DNA from: Synergistaceae bacterium | GTDB taxonomy: Bacteria; Synergistota; Synergistia; Synergistales; Synergistaceae | Assembly: GCA_031290815.1 (NCBI GenBank) | Contig: JAISLO010000157.1 | Coordinates: 1-15,757 of the forward strand | Direction: 5' to 3' | Length of the DNA: 15,757 bases | Shown: positions 1-7,673 of the stretch, in pieces | Layout: every line of letters starts with the position of its first letter | Position numbering within the stretch: the first letter of the stretch is position 1 | Position numbers and translations under genes: made by a program | The notes under the pieces: model-generated | What the model saw: the letters and a program-made list of their open reading frames with translations, nothing else | Databases searched by the model: none | What the model was told of the DNA's origin: nothing

Positions 1-351
1 ATCGTCAAGGTCAACCTGTACGTGGACGAAATCCCAGTAGGATCGAAGCATATCCCGTACTTGCCGAGCGGTCACAGCCGTACGATCACGATGTATTACA
101 ACCCGCTCGACCACGCCGATGTGAAGCCCACGCTCAAGAACCTGAGCGTGCGCGCCTTTTCCGAGCTGGCTGGCTTCAGCCGGGACGAAGATGACCCGCT
201 GAGTCACTCCATCGGAAAGGAGTTCGTAGATGAAGGCGCATACGGAAGCGGCGATGGCGTCGGGTGCGACGCCGGCACGGGCGGCCTGCTGATTTTTGGC
301 GCGTTCGGCGCTCTCGGCACGGCCCTGCTGACACTGAAGAAACGCGGATAG
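1..351 (+). CDS. C-terminal part of a Synergist-CTERM sorted surface/secreted protein (5' truncated)
   Basis: The reading frame is open from the first base and ends at a TAG, giving 116 visible residues, so the start lies outside the window. The first ~80 residues are soluble-looking and match no family I recognise. The tail is diagnostic: a Gly/Ser-rich linker, then Gly-Cys-Asp-Ala-Gly (bases 262-276), about 19 mostly hydrophobic residues, and a terminal Lys-Lys-Arg-Gly. That is the layout of the Synergist-CTERM sorting domain, a C-terminal signal restricted to Synergistota and thought to direct cleavage and anchoring at the cell surface. By inference the protein is exported and processed near the Cys. 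An internal GTG at 22 could be mistaken for a start, but the frame continues upstream of it without a stop. Substrate or function of the main domain is not visible. Confidence 0.8.
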   Translation: MVKVNLYVDEIPVGSKHIPYLPSGHSRTITMYYNPLDHADVKPTLKNLSVRAFSELAGFSRDEDDPLSHSIGKEFVDEGAYGSGDGVGCDAGTGGLLIFGAFGALGTALLTLKKRG

Positions 352-403
352 ATAAAGCGAGAATAAAAACCATAGAGTTCAAAGTTCTCGTTTCTTCCGG
401 CTC

Positions 404-439
404 GGAGCGGAATGTCAACTGCGGTTGACGTTCCGCTCC
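404..439 (+). other. Strong 16-bp hairpin with UGCG tetraloop between the Synergist-CTERM gene and deoC
   Basis: Left arm 404-419 (GGAGCGGAATGTCAAC) and right arm 424-439 (GTTGACGTTCCGCTCC) pair over 16 bp with a single U-G wobble. They enclose a C(UGCG)G loop, a member of the very stable UNCG class. No T-tract follows on either strand, so it is not a textbook intrinsic terminator. It lies 52 nt after the first stop and 27 nt before the deoC ATG. It may end or stabilise the upstream transcript, or act in the deoC leader. Confidence 0.75.
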
Positions 440-466
440 CCGATCGAACGGGGGGGAGATGTACTG

Positions 467-1186
467 ATGGTAAACCTGGCTAAGATGGACAAGCGGGCGC
501 TGGGCAGGGGTTTCGATCACAGCGTCCGTCCCAAGAACACGACGGAGTCCGACATCCGCAAGGGATGCAGGGAAGCGGTAAAGTACAACTGCGCCGCGTT
601 CTATTCGGCCACTCCGTTCTGGACTCCGGCAGTGCTGGAGGAACTGGCCGGCAGCGACGTGCTGCCGGCCACCGGCATCGACTTTCCCTTTGGCGCTTCG
701 CCGTCCAAGTTGAAGGCGATCGAGACCGAATACGCGGTCGCGGCAGGCTGCAGGGCTGTCGACATGGTGCTGAACGTCGGGGCGCTGAAGGACGGGAGGC
801 ACGATCTGATCAGGCAGGAGCTGAGGGATTTCAAATCCGCGGCAGGGAGCGCGGTCACCAAGGTCATCCTGGAGGTGGCATTTCTGACCGATGATGAGAT
901 AACGGCGGCGTGTCACATGATCGCGGAGGTCGGATGCGACTACGCGAAGACATCCACTGGTCAGTTCGAAGGGCCGGACATGGATCAGTTTCTCGTCATG
1001 AAGCGCGCGCTCGTCGGGTCCGGCGTCAGGCTGAAAGTCGCGGGAGTCAAATTTCCAAGGCCGCAGAACGCATACGCGTTCCTGCTTGCCGGCGCCGAAC
1101 TGATCGGCACCAGGGCCGCCGCTGCGATCATCGAAGCGCTGGACACCATGAGGGAGATCGGACTCGTGCCGCCCTACGAGGGATAG
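467..1186 (+). CDS. deoC: Deoxyribose-phosphate aldolase (DERA)
   Basis: Class I aldolase expected to cleave 2-deoxy-D-ribose 5-phosphate to glyceraldehyde 3-phosphate and acetaldehyde in deoxynucleoside catabolism, in the cytoplasm. From the ATG at 467 the protein is 239 aa. Family landmarks in order are: D17 in the FDHS motif, D99 in VDMVLNVGALKDG, the Schiff-base K161 in YAKTSTG, and K190 in LKVAGVK near the phosphate-binding end, followed by AGAELIGT. The usual GGIRT segment is GVKFP here, a small divergence. I chose 467 because GGGGAG (453-458) lies 8 nt upstream; the longer frame from a TTG at 425 would start inside the hairpin. The FGGY kinase follows 60 nt downstream with the same orientation, so the two are probably co-transcribed. 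A specialised DERA-like aldolase (compare LsrF of the AI-2 pathway) is less likely but possible. Confidence 0.92.
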   Translation: MVNLAKMDKRALGRGFDHSVRPKNTTESDIRKGCREAVKYNCAAFYSATPFWTPAVLEELAGSDVLPATGIDFPFGASPSKLKAIETEYAVAAGCRAVDMVLNVGALKDGRHDLIRQELRDFKSAAGSAVTKVILEVAFLTDDEITAACHMIAEVGCDYAKTSTGQFEGPDMDQFLVMKRALVGSGVRLKVAGVKFPRPQNAYAFLLAGAELIGTRAAAAIIEALDTMREIGLVPPYEG

Positions 1187-1246
1187 ACGCCGGACAAGGC
1201 CGGCCGCGTCCCGAACAGCCGCCATTCATCAGAAGGAGGAAGACCG

Positions 1247-2818
1247 ATGGGCAGTTATGTTATGGGTATCGATGTTGGAACGACCGGCTCCAAAGCGATG
1301 GTAACGGACCTGCGCGGAAGGATTTTGGGCAAGGGATACCGGGAATATACGCTGAACTATCCCAAGCCCAACTGGGTCGAGGTCGGCGCTGAATTTCTGA
1401 TCGGCATCACATTCGAGGCCGTGCGCGAGGCCATAGCGGATTCGAAGGTCGAGAGCTCCGAGATCGAGGCCGTCAGTTTTTCCGTCAACAGGTCCAGCTT
1501 CTGCCTCGTCGACGACGGGCTCAACGTGATAGACGACAAAATTTACGTATGGCTCGACTCGCGCTCGGAATCCGTGATGGACGACATAAACGGCAGGATC
1601 TCCCCCGAGCGCAGAAACGAGATCACCGGTATGCCCGGCGGCAACATCTTCGCGATCGCGAAATATTACTGGGTCAAGGAGAACGACCCGGAGACATATT
1701 CGAGGACTCGTTATTTCTCAACGATAGGCAGTCTCGTCATGCACGCGTTCGGTTCCGACGATTTCGCCGTCGAGATATCCGACGGAACGGTGAGCGGTTT
1801 GATGGACGTTCGCACGCTGGGATGGTCGAGGGAGGTCGCCGAAGCGCTCGGATTCGACATGGCGAAGTTTCCCCCGCTCTGCAAACCCGCGGAGGTCGTT
1901 GGCAGGATCGGCCCGGACGTGTCGGCAAAGACCGGGCTTGCGGTCGGAACCAAGATCGTGGCCGGTTCCGGCGACCAGCAGCTGGCGGCGATGGGGGCAG
2001 GCGTCATAAGGGACGGCGCGGTGTCCCTGACCATAGGGACGTTCGGCCTGCTGGCGATAGGCCTTGCCAAGCCGAACTTCGCCGGGCTGACCGGAATGAT
2101 GATCCCATCCACCCCGAGGCTGGGGGTTTTCGAGGTCGAAGGCCCGCAGGTCTCGGGGGCTACGTGTTACAGGTGGTGCCGGGACGTTCTCTGCGCGGAG
2201 GATGCGGCCGCGGCCGCGGATAAGGGCATGGACCCCTACGAGCTGATGGGGGAGAAATATATCGGGAACTCTCCGCCCGGAGCCGGAGGAGTGCTGTTCT
2301 ATTCTGCGCTCTTCGGCTCGGGTTATCCGACGTGGGACACCAACGCGACCGGCGCCTTCATAGGACTGCGCTCGACCAGCACGAAAGCCGACATGGTGCG
2401 AGCGGTCATGGAGGGCATAACCCTGGAATCGCGCCATATACTCGAATCCATCGTCGCGGCCGGCGTGGAGATGGAGGACGTGATATCCATCAGCGGAGGA
2501 GCGTCCAAGTCGCCCTACTGGCGTCAGATGATCGCGGATATCATGGGCCGCAAGGTTCGCTCGCTGGACGTGCCCGACGCGGCCGTGCTCGGCGCGGCGG
2601 GGCTGGCCGCGATAGGCGCGGGGTTTTATAAAAACCTCGACGAGGCAGTGGAGGGCATGGTGCGCTTCGGTCAGGTCTACGAACCGATCCGGCCGAATAC
2701 GGATCTGTACGACACGATGTTCGGCATATACAAGGACAGTTACTACGCGTTGAAGGACCGGAACGTTTTCGACAGGCTGGCCGATGTGCGCCCGAGGGAC
2801 AAAGGAGACAAGGGCTGA
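1247..2818 (+). CDS. FGGY-family carbohydrate kinase (xylulokinase-like)
   Basis: ATP-dependent kinase of the FGGY family (xylulokinase, ribulokinase, glycerol kinase, LsrK), 523 aa, slightly longer than typical XylB. The N-terminal actin-like domain opens with the phosphate-1 motif GIDVGTTGSK (residues 7-16). The substrate-side motif WLDSR is at 102-106. The presumed catalytic base is D243 in SGDQQLAAMGAG; the DQQ form resembles glycerol kinase more than the GGGDN of xylulokinase. The C-terminal FGGY signature, ISGGASKSPYWRQMIADIMG, is at 415-434. AAGGAGG (1233-1239) lies 7 nt before the ATG. The partner deoC suggests that the product is a sugar phosphate passed to, or parallel with, a DERA-type aldolase, for example deoxyribose or a related pentose. 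Substrate cannot be assigned from motifs. Confidence 0.9.
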   Translation: MGSYVMGIDVGTTGSKAMVTDLRGRILGKGYREYTLNYPKPNWVEVGAEFLIGITFEAVREAIADSKVESSEIEAVSFSVNRSSFCLVDDGLNVIDDKIYVWLDSRSESVMDDINGRISPERRNEITGMPGGNIFAIAKYYWVKENDPETYSRTRYFSTIGSLVMHAFGSDDFAVEISDGTVSGLMDVRTLGWSREVAEALGFDMAKFPPLCKPAEVVGRIGPDVSAKTGLAVGTKIVAGSGDQQLAAMGAGVIRDGAVSLTIGTFGLLAIGLAKPNFAGLTGMMIPSTPRLGVFEVEGPQVSGATCYRWCRDVLCAEDAAAAADKGMDPYELMGEKYIGNSPPGAGGVLFYSALFGSGYPTWDTNATGAFIGLRSTSTKADMVRAVMEGITLESRHILESIVAAGVEMEDVISISGGASKSPYWRQMIADIMGRKVRSLDVPDAAVLGAAGLAAIGAGFYKNLDEAVEGMVRFGQVYEPIRPNTDLYDTMFGIYKDSYYALKDRNVFDRLADVRPRDKGDKG

Positions 2819-2828
2819 AGCGTCAGCC
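2813..2828. terminator. Small inverted repeat between convergent genes
   Basis: GGCTGA (2813-2818) and TCAGCC (2823-2828) form a 6-bp perfect stem around the loop AGCG, directly at the convergent ends of the FGGY kinase and the DUF362 gene (12 bp between the two genes). No T-tract is present, so any termination role is a guess from position. Confidence 0.3.
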
Positions 2829-2830
2829 GA

Positions 2831-3982
2831 TCATCTCCGCGTCCCGGAGACGAGGGACGCGAGGACGTTGTTGCGGACCGCCATAGCGCCCGTCGGGCAC
2901 ATTTCGTGACAACAGAGGCACCTGACGCACTTCTTTCTGTCGATGAGCGGATACCGGCCGGCGTCGCTTATGGCGTCGACCGGACAGACCTCCTTACAGA
3001 CCCAGCAGCTCACGCACAAGGCTTCGTCGAGCCCTGGCGTGATTTTGACCAGTCCGTGGGCGAGCCCCCTTATAAACGTAGGCAGCGCGCGGAGCGCGCC
3101 CGTGGACTTTCTGAATCCGGCTGCCGGAAGCTCGTCCCAGTCCGCGCCGTTCAGCGCGATCTCGGATTCCGACGCCGGACCGACGCCGCGGTCTATGGCG
3201 GCCCTCATGAGGGGAATCGACGCCGGATCGCTGTAACACATCACGCGGCACAACACCCAATCAACGGCGAGCGCGTTCTGTCCCGCTATGATCAGGCCGA
3301 TCTGACGGGGAGTCCCGTGGGACGGTCCGTCCCCCTCCATGCCGACCACCGCGTCGACGATGTTGAACTCCGGCGGCCTTACGGAGAAGATATCGACTAT
3401 CGCATCCGCCAATCGCGCCTGCGACGACGAGCGGTGAGCCTTTTTCCTGGTCTCCGTGTCCGCGGACCCGAATATGTTCTTTATGCAGCCCGACATCTCG
3501 GTCTCGACGTGAGTCTTGAGCTTGGGCGCGTTTATGCAGTACGCAGCGTCCAGATATCTCGCCGAGATTCGCGCGTCACGCAGGACGCGAAACCCGTCAT
3601 TCGAGATCAGCCTCGTGCCGAGGTCGGAGAGAGGGCCGACGCACACGCCCGGCAAGGCCGCGAGACCGGCCAGTCCGGTCTCCCTGAACAACTGGTCCGA
3701 ATCCGTGAAGACATATCCCGGGTTGTCGGCGACGCGAACGGAGACGTTTCCGCCGGATGCCCTTGCCATAACCTCCCGGGCGATCCCCTCTATAATTTTA
3801 GGATGCGTCGTGACGGCCGTCTCTGGCGGCGACGGGGAGAGGGCGTTCGTCTTTATCAGCACCGATCCGGCGATTTCACCGGGAAATCCTCCGGCCCTCC
3901 CGACCGCGGAGCGGATGGCCTGGCCTATCTCCTCGCCGTCGTAGCTTCCGCACCTCGCTAGGCCAACGGTAAATTTTTTAAT
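2831..3982 (-). CDS. DUF362 domain protein with C-terminal 2x[4Fe-4S] ferredoxin domain
   Basis: The N-terminal DUF362 domain has its typical IKTNALSPSPPETAVTTHP and NAPKLKTH segments, and is followed by two cluster-binding motifs. Counting from the GTG at 3862, these are C283-C286-C289-C293 (CVSCWVCKEVCP) and C312-C315-C318-C322 (CVRCLCCHEMCP). This points to an iron-sulphur protein of unknown reaction, probably electron transfer or cofactor-linked, in the cytoplasm. The start is problematic. The first ATG/GTG/TTG is the GTG at 3862, but the frame continues upstream for 40 codons with clear family-like sequence (KFTVGLARCGSYDGEEIGQA and on). An in-frame TGA lies just above it, and the only start-like codon in that stretch is an ATT at 3982, overlapping the nth stop by 5 nt. 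I give the longer span. Either AUU initiation or a small indel in the A-tract near 3974-3979 would explain it. Confidence 0.85.
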   Translation of the reverse strand: MKKFTVGLARCGSYDGEEIGQAIRSAVGRAGGFPGEIAGSVLIKTNALSPSPPETAVTTHPKIIEGIAREVMARASGGNVSVRVADNPGYVFTDSDQLFRETGLAGLAALPGVCVGPLSDLGTRLISNDGFRVLRDARISARYLDAAYCINAPKLKTHVETEMSGCIKNIFGSADTETRKKAHRSSSQARLADAIVDIFSVRPPEFNIVDAVVGMEGDGPSHGTPRQIGLIIAGQNALAVDWVLCRVMCYSDPASIPLMRAAIDRGVGPASESEIALNGADWDELPAAGFRKSTGALRALPTFIRGLAHGLVKITPGLDEALCVSCWVCKEVCPVDAISDAGRYPLIDRKKCVRCLCCHEMCPTGAMAVRNNVLASLVSGTRR

Positions 3983-4745
3983 CTCCGCTCACCCCGACTC
4001 TCTCGCACATGCCCTCTACGACGCAGGACCCGCACTTGGGACGCCTGGCCCCGCATACGGACCTGCCGTGCTCGATCATGTTCAGATGCCCTCCGGCGCA
4101 TCTCTCGGGAGGGACGGACGACTCCAGAAACTCCTGTATCCTCTCCGGCGAGGTCCTCTCAGCGACCCAGCCCAGTCTGCGCGATACCCGCGCTACATGA
4201 GTGTCGACGGGAAACGCCGGCATATCGAGGTCGAACACCATGACGCACGCGACGGTCTTTGGCCCTATGCCGGGAAGGTTCGAGAGGTAGCGCCTCACGT
4301 CGTCCGGCGCAAGATCCTTCAACGGCGAGAGGCTGTAACCGCCGAAGTCCGAACGGATCTGTTCCAGTATCGCCTTCATCCTGACCGATTTCGTGTCGCC
4401 CAGGCCGGCGGGGCGGATCAACGCCGCGATTTCCGCCGGCGTCAGGGCGGCGACATCCTCCCAAGCCGGATACCTGCCCCTGAGCGCGTCATAAGCCATA
4501 TCTCTGTTTCTGTCGTTTGTGTTTTGCGAAAGAAGGGTAAGTATTAAGCCGTCCAGTGGCTCGCCCGTAGACAAGGCCCCAGGCGGCATACCATCGTTGC
4601 CGTATGCGGTGTCGAGCTCGTCCAGAACGGCCAATATCCGCTTTGCCTCGTCCGTCGAGCCGGTATTGGTCTGGAGAGGGCGCGGGGCGGGCTCTCTAGT
4701 TGTTCCCGCCGGTTGACTCTTCGTCTTCCCCTTTGCTCTGCTCAC
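3978..4745 (-). CDS. nth: Endonuclease III family DNA glycosylase/AP lyase
   Basis: HhH-GPD base-excision repair enzyme, 255 aa, expected to excise oxidised pyrimidines and nick AP sites. The helix-hairpin-helix with catalytic lysine is LPGIGPKT (K163), and the catalytic aspartate is D181 in VDTHVARVSRRLGW. The C-terminal [4Fe-4S] loop is intact, with the spacing C231-x6-C238-x2-C241-x5-C247. The first ~30 residues are a basic, low-complexity extension not usual in E. coli Nth. The GTG start at 4745 has AGGAGG 9 nt upstream (4755-4760), which lies inside the end of the lon-like gene; the two genes overlap by 50 nt. The LSQNTND segment replaces the usual LSAQTTD, so a divergent subfamily with a somewhat different base preference is possible. 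Translation is probably coupled to the protease gene. Confidence 0.92.
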   Translation of the reverse strand: MSRAKGKTKSQPAGTTREPAPRPLQTNTGSTDEAKRILAVLDELDTAYGNDGMPPGALSTGEPLDGLILTLLSQNTNDRNRDMAYDALRGRYPAWEDVAALTPAEIAALIRPAGLGDTKSVRMKAILEQIRSDFGGYSLSPLKDLAPDDVRRYLSNLPGIGPKTVACVMVFDLDMPAFPVDTHVARVSRRLGWVAERTSPERIQEFLESSVPPERCAGGHLNMIEHGRSVCGARRPKCGSCVVEGMCERVGVSGD

Positions 4746-7257
4746 CTTCGTCGTCCTCCTCAGGCTTTGAACCGGAGCCCGAGAGTTTGCGCTTGAACTT
4801 GGCGGATCGCTCGATCCATCCTCTCAGGCTCGCCTTGGTCCTGCCGTGGACGCTGTCCTCGGGGTATGCCCCTGATTCGTCGGGAATGCCGGCCTGTACC
4901 CCGGTGAGGATCTCCAGCCCCTCGTCGACCGTCGAGATTGCCCATATCCTGAAATCGCCCCTTTGAACCGCGTCAAGCACGTCATCGTTGAGCATGAGAT
5001 GTTTGACGTTGGTGTCCGGAATGATGACTCCCTGAGTGCCGGTCAGCCCGCGGATCTTGCAGTAACTGAAAAAACCCTCGATCTTCTCGTTGACGCCGCC
5101 GACCGGCTGGATTCCTCCGAATTGATCGATCGAGCCCGTCACGGCTATATCCTGCCTGAGTGGAATCCCGGAGAGCACGGACAGAAGGCAGAACAACTCC
5201 GTCGAGGACGCGCTGTCACCCTCGATGCCGCCGTATGTCTGCTCGAAGGCCAGCCTGGCGGATATCGATATGGGCATGTCCTGGGCGTACATCCTCCCAA
5301 GATAGCTCGACAGGGTGAGGACTCCCTTGTTGTGGATCGGGCCGGCCATCTTCACCTCGCGCTCTATGTTGACGACCCCTTCCGCGCCCATGAAGACATT
5401 GGCGCTGATCCTGACCGGATGTCCGAACGTATGATCGACCAGCGATATCACGGTGAGCCCGTTGATCTGGCCAATGGCGCGGCCCTCGGTGTCGAGCCGG
5501 ACCAGACCGGTCTCGAACGCCCTGCGGTAACGCTCCTCCACGAGGTTTGCCCTATGGGTCTTCTCGTTCACGGCCTTCTTCACATGACGGAGGTCCACAC
5601 AGCCGGCCTTGTCCATTCGGGCCCAGACCGTCGCCTCGGTCAGCACCTCGGCTATCTTGTTGAACTGCGTCGACATGCGGTCCTGGTCGTCCACAAGCCT
5701 GGACGCGTATGCTATGACCTCCGTGACCGCCTCCGCGTTGAACGGTATTTTGCCGTCGTTGCTGACAAAGTGCGCTATCACGCACGCGAGCTTGTACTCC
5801 ATCTCGGCGTTTCTAGGCATGTCGGACTCGAAGTCGGCCTTTATCTTGAATATCTTAGGAAACTCCGGGTCGTATATGTTGAGAAGATAATACAGGTAAT
5901 ACGTGCCGACAATGACGACCTTCACGTTGATCGGAACGGCCTCCGGCCTGAGGGACGACACGGGGATATAGCCCAGATGCTCGCCGAGGTTTTCTATCGA
6001 CAGATCCCCGGACGAGAGAACCCGCTTCAGCGCGTCCCACGCCATGAACTGCCTGAGCACGTTGTCGGCCTCCAGCAGCAGGTACCCGCCGTTCGCCCGG
6101 TGGAGCGCGCCGGATTTTATGCGGTGGAAGTCCGTGTACAAATATCCCTGCCTGCTCTCATACTCTATCTTTCCCATGAGGTTGTAATAGGTTGGGTTGG
6201 TCTCGCGTATAACCGGCGCTCCGCCCTCTGGATCGTTGGAGACGAAGACGTTTACGGTAAACCTGCTGAAGTCCACCTCGACGCTCTCTTCCCTGGTCGC
6301 GGCCACGAACATGCCGAAGTTCTCGATTATATCCTCCGTGAGCTCGTCCATCCACTTCGAGAGCTTGGCGTTGTTGGGAAACTTCTCGCGCAGATCCGAG
6401 AGGATCGGCTGGATCGAGTTCCTGCAGATCTCGCCTTCGAGGTTCTTTATCTTCTCCTTCAGCTCTTTTTCTCGTTCCCTCATCATGCGAAGGGTCTCCA
6501 GCGTCTTCTGGGCTATCTCCTCGGATTTGCGCTGGATCTCGCTCTGCTCCTCCTCGGACAGCCGCTCGAACTCGTCCGGCTGCATCTCGCGGGTGGCTGG
6601 TTTCGACTCCTTTTCGGCCTGCTGCCCGCCCTCGGCTTGGGGGTCATCTCCGCCGTCTTCCCGCGGCTCGCCGTCGTCCTGCGGCTGTTCGGGTTCCTTG
6701 ATGAGCGGCAGGTTCACAAATCCCTGCGGGGTTCTCTTTATTGAAAAGCTCTGCTCGAGTGCGTAGGCCCTCAGGTCCTCCATCAGCTCGCCGACGCTCT
6801 CCTGAAAGGCTTTCACAAGCTGTGCCTTGTTGTCCTCATACTCGCTGTTGTCGAACGCCTTGCCCAGATTTACCTTGAGATCTTCGACCAGTTCCTCCAT
6901 CGACGTCGACAGCACCTTGCCGCTGCCAGCGGGCAGGTTTACGACCACCGGTTCGCCCGGTTCGTCGAAGTTGTAAACATAGACCCAATCGTCGGGCGCT
7001 TGCATGGCCGCCGCTTTGCTCTTCAGCGCTTCGAGGGTGTATGTCGTCCTTCCGCTGCCCGGGTCGCCGACCACGAAGATGTTGTAGCCCTTTCTGTCAA
7101 CCTCGAGGGCGAACGACACAGCATCGACCGCCCGGCTCTGTCCTATTAGCTGCTTCAAGCATGTCAGCTCGTCAGTGGTTTTGAAGCCCAGCGATTCCAT
7201 TGACGTCCTTCTGCGGAGATTCTCCAATGGCACTTTTTTCGTTTCGATCAACGACAA
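4696..7257 (-). CDS. LonB-like ATP-dependent protease (Lon-family AAA_32 plus Lon S16 domain)
   Basis: 853-aa protein with an ATPase module followed by a Lon-type proteolytic domain. The Walker A region is GDPGSGRTT (64-72), with Arg at the usual Lys position. Walker B is GGYLLLEA (390-397). Residues ~187-225 form a Pro/Gln/acidic insert, and ~228-280 look like a charged coiled coil. The C-terminal peptidase domain holds the Ser-Lys dyad: S682 in GGIEGDSASS and K725 in GGVNEKIEG. The last ~25 residues are an acidic tail. There is no N-terminal substrate-binding domain as in LonA and no obvious membrane segment, so a cytoplasmic quality-control protease is inferred. The start is taken as TTG at 7257 because family-like sequence (LENLRRRTS) lies upstream of the first ATG at 7200, though that ATG has AGAAGGA ahead of it. 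The next gene, nth, overlaps its 3' end. Confidence 0.9.
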   Translation of the reverse strand: MSLIETKKVPLENLRRRTSMESLGFKTTDELTCLKQLIGQSRAVDAVSFALEVDRKGYNIFVVGDPGSGRTTYTLEALKSKAAAMQAPDDWVYVYNFDEPGEPVVVNLPAGSGKVLSTSMEELVEDLKVNLGKAFDNSEYEDNKAQLVKAFQESVGELMEDLRAYALEQSFSIKRTPQGFVNLPLIKEPEQPQDDGEPREDGGDDPQAEGGQQAEKESKPATREMQPDEFERLSEEEQSEIQRKSEEIAQKTLETLRMMREREKELKEKIKNLEGEICRNSIQPILSDLREKFPNNAKLSKWMDELTEDIIENFGMFVAATREESVEVDFSRFTVNVFVSNDPEGGAPVIRETNPTYYNLMGKIEYESRQGYLYTDFHRIKSGALHRANGGYLLLEADNVLRQFMAWDALKRVLSSGDLSIENLGEHLGYIPVSSLRPEAVPINVKVVIVGTYYLYYLLNIYDPEFPKIFKIKADFESDMPRNAEMEYKLACVIAHFVSNDGKIPFNAEAVTEVIAYASRLVDDQDRMSTQFNKIAEVLTEATVWARMDKAGCVDLRHVKKAVNEKTHRANLVEERYRRAFETGLVRLDTEGRAIGQINGLTVISLVDHTFGHPVRISANVFMGAEGVVNIEREVKMAGPIHNKGVLTLSSYLGRMYAQDMPISISARLAFEQTYGGIEGDSASSTELFCLLSVLSGIPLRQDIAVTGSIDQFGGIQPVGGVNEKIEGFFSYCKIRGLTGTQGVIIPDTNVKHLMLNDDVLDAVQRGDFRIWAISTVDEGLEILTGVQAGIPDESGAYPEDSVHGRTKASLRGWIERSAKFKRKLSGSGSKPEEDDEGEQSKGEDEESTGGNN

Positions 7258-7288
7258 GCAGCATGCCCCCCGAGGAAGAATTTATGTG

Positions 7289-7321
7289 AAAGGGGAGGCG
7301 ACGTGGTATCGCCTCCCCTTT
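7289..7321 (-). terminator. Probable terminator hairpin after the cold-shock gene
   Basis: A perfect 13-bp stem (AAAGGGGAGGCGA at 7289-7301 with TCGCCTCCCCTTT at 7309-7321) surrounds a 7-nt loop. Read on the minus strand it lies 95 nt after the cold-shock stop and 31 nt before the lon-like start, and ends with three Us. The U-tract is short, so it may attenuate rather than fully stop transcription into the protease gene. Confidence 0.6.
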
Positions 7322-7378
7322 ATCTCGCCTATTTTAGTTATATTATCCTGCTATAACACATATCACCCGAATCGATAT

Positions 7379-7391
7379 TTCTTCGGAAGAA
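7379..7391. promoter_or_regulatory. 13-bp perfect palindrome, operator-like
   Basis: TTCTTC-G-GAAGAA is a perfect dyad located between the cold-shock stop codon and the terminator-like hairpin, in an AT-rich stretch upstream of the lon-like gene. It could be a repressor site for the protease gene or a small RNA hairpin. No regulator is identifiable from the window. Confidence 0.3.
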
Positions 7392-7416
7392 TAAACTAAC
7401 GCTCTCTGTCTGTCGG

Positions 7417-7620
7417 CTAAAGTTTTACTACGTCGGAAGCCTGAGGCCCCTTAGTGCCCTGAGTAATCTCGAATGATACCTTCTGTCCCTCGTCAAGGGT
7501 CTTGAATCCTTCTCCCTGAATAGCGCTGAAATGAACGAAGACATCGCTGCCCTCGTCAGTTGTTATGAAACCATAGCCCTTAGTCGCGTTGAACCATTTT
7601 ACCGTGCCGTTGCTTTTCAA
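7417..7620 (-). CDS. Cold-shock domain protein (CspA family)
   Basis: 67-aa single cold-shock domain, an RNA/ssDNA-binding chaperone of the five-stranded OB fold. The RNP1-like motif KGYGFI and the RNP2-like motif VFVHFSAI are intact, and the protein opens with the typical NGTVKWFNATKGYGFI and ends at ASDVVKL. The length matches the family. The start is the TTG at 7620, with GGGAGG 8 nt upstream (7629-7634). The longer in-frame extension to 7695 would encode unrelated sequence and run into the promoter. A strong promoter lies about 50 nt upstream and a hairpin lies downstream, so it is probably a monocistronic, highly expressed gene. Confidence 0.93.
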   Translation of the reverse strand: MKSNGTVKWFNATKGYGFITTDEGSDVFVHFSAIQGEGFKTLDEGQKVSFEITQGTKGPQASDVVKL

Positions 7621-7673
7621 ACGTGTTGCCTCCCAACAAGATGTTATCGCCGGCGGCGCCTGCCGACATGATG

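Noticed and set aside
425..466. TTG start at 425 for deoC
   Set aside because: It lies inside the right arm of the strong hairpin, has no ribosome-binding site and adds residues unlike DERA; the ATG at 467 has a good GGGGAG site.
176..1225. Long minus-strand ORF opposite deoC
   Set aside because: Arg/His/Pro-rich shadow translation of a clear deoC gene with no family features.
4963..6744. 593-codon plus-strand ORF opposite the LonB-like gene
   Set aside because: Lies antisense to conserved protease motifs, lacks recognisable domains and is a high-GC shadow frame.
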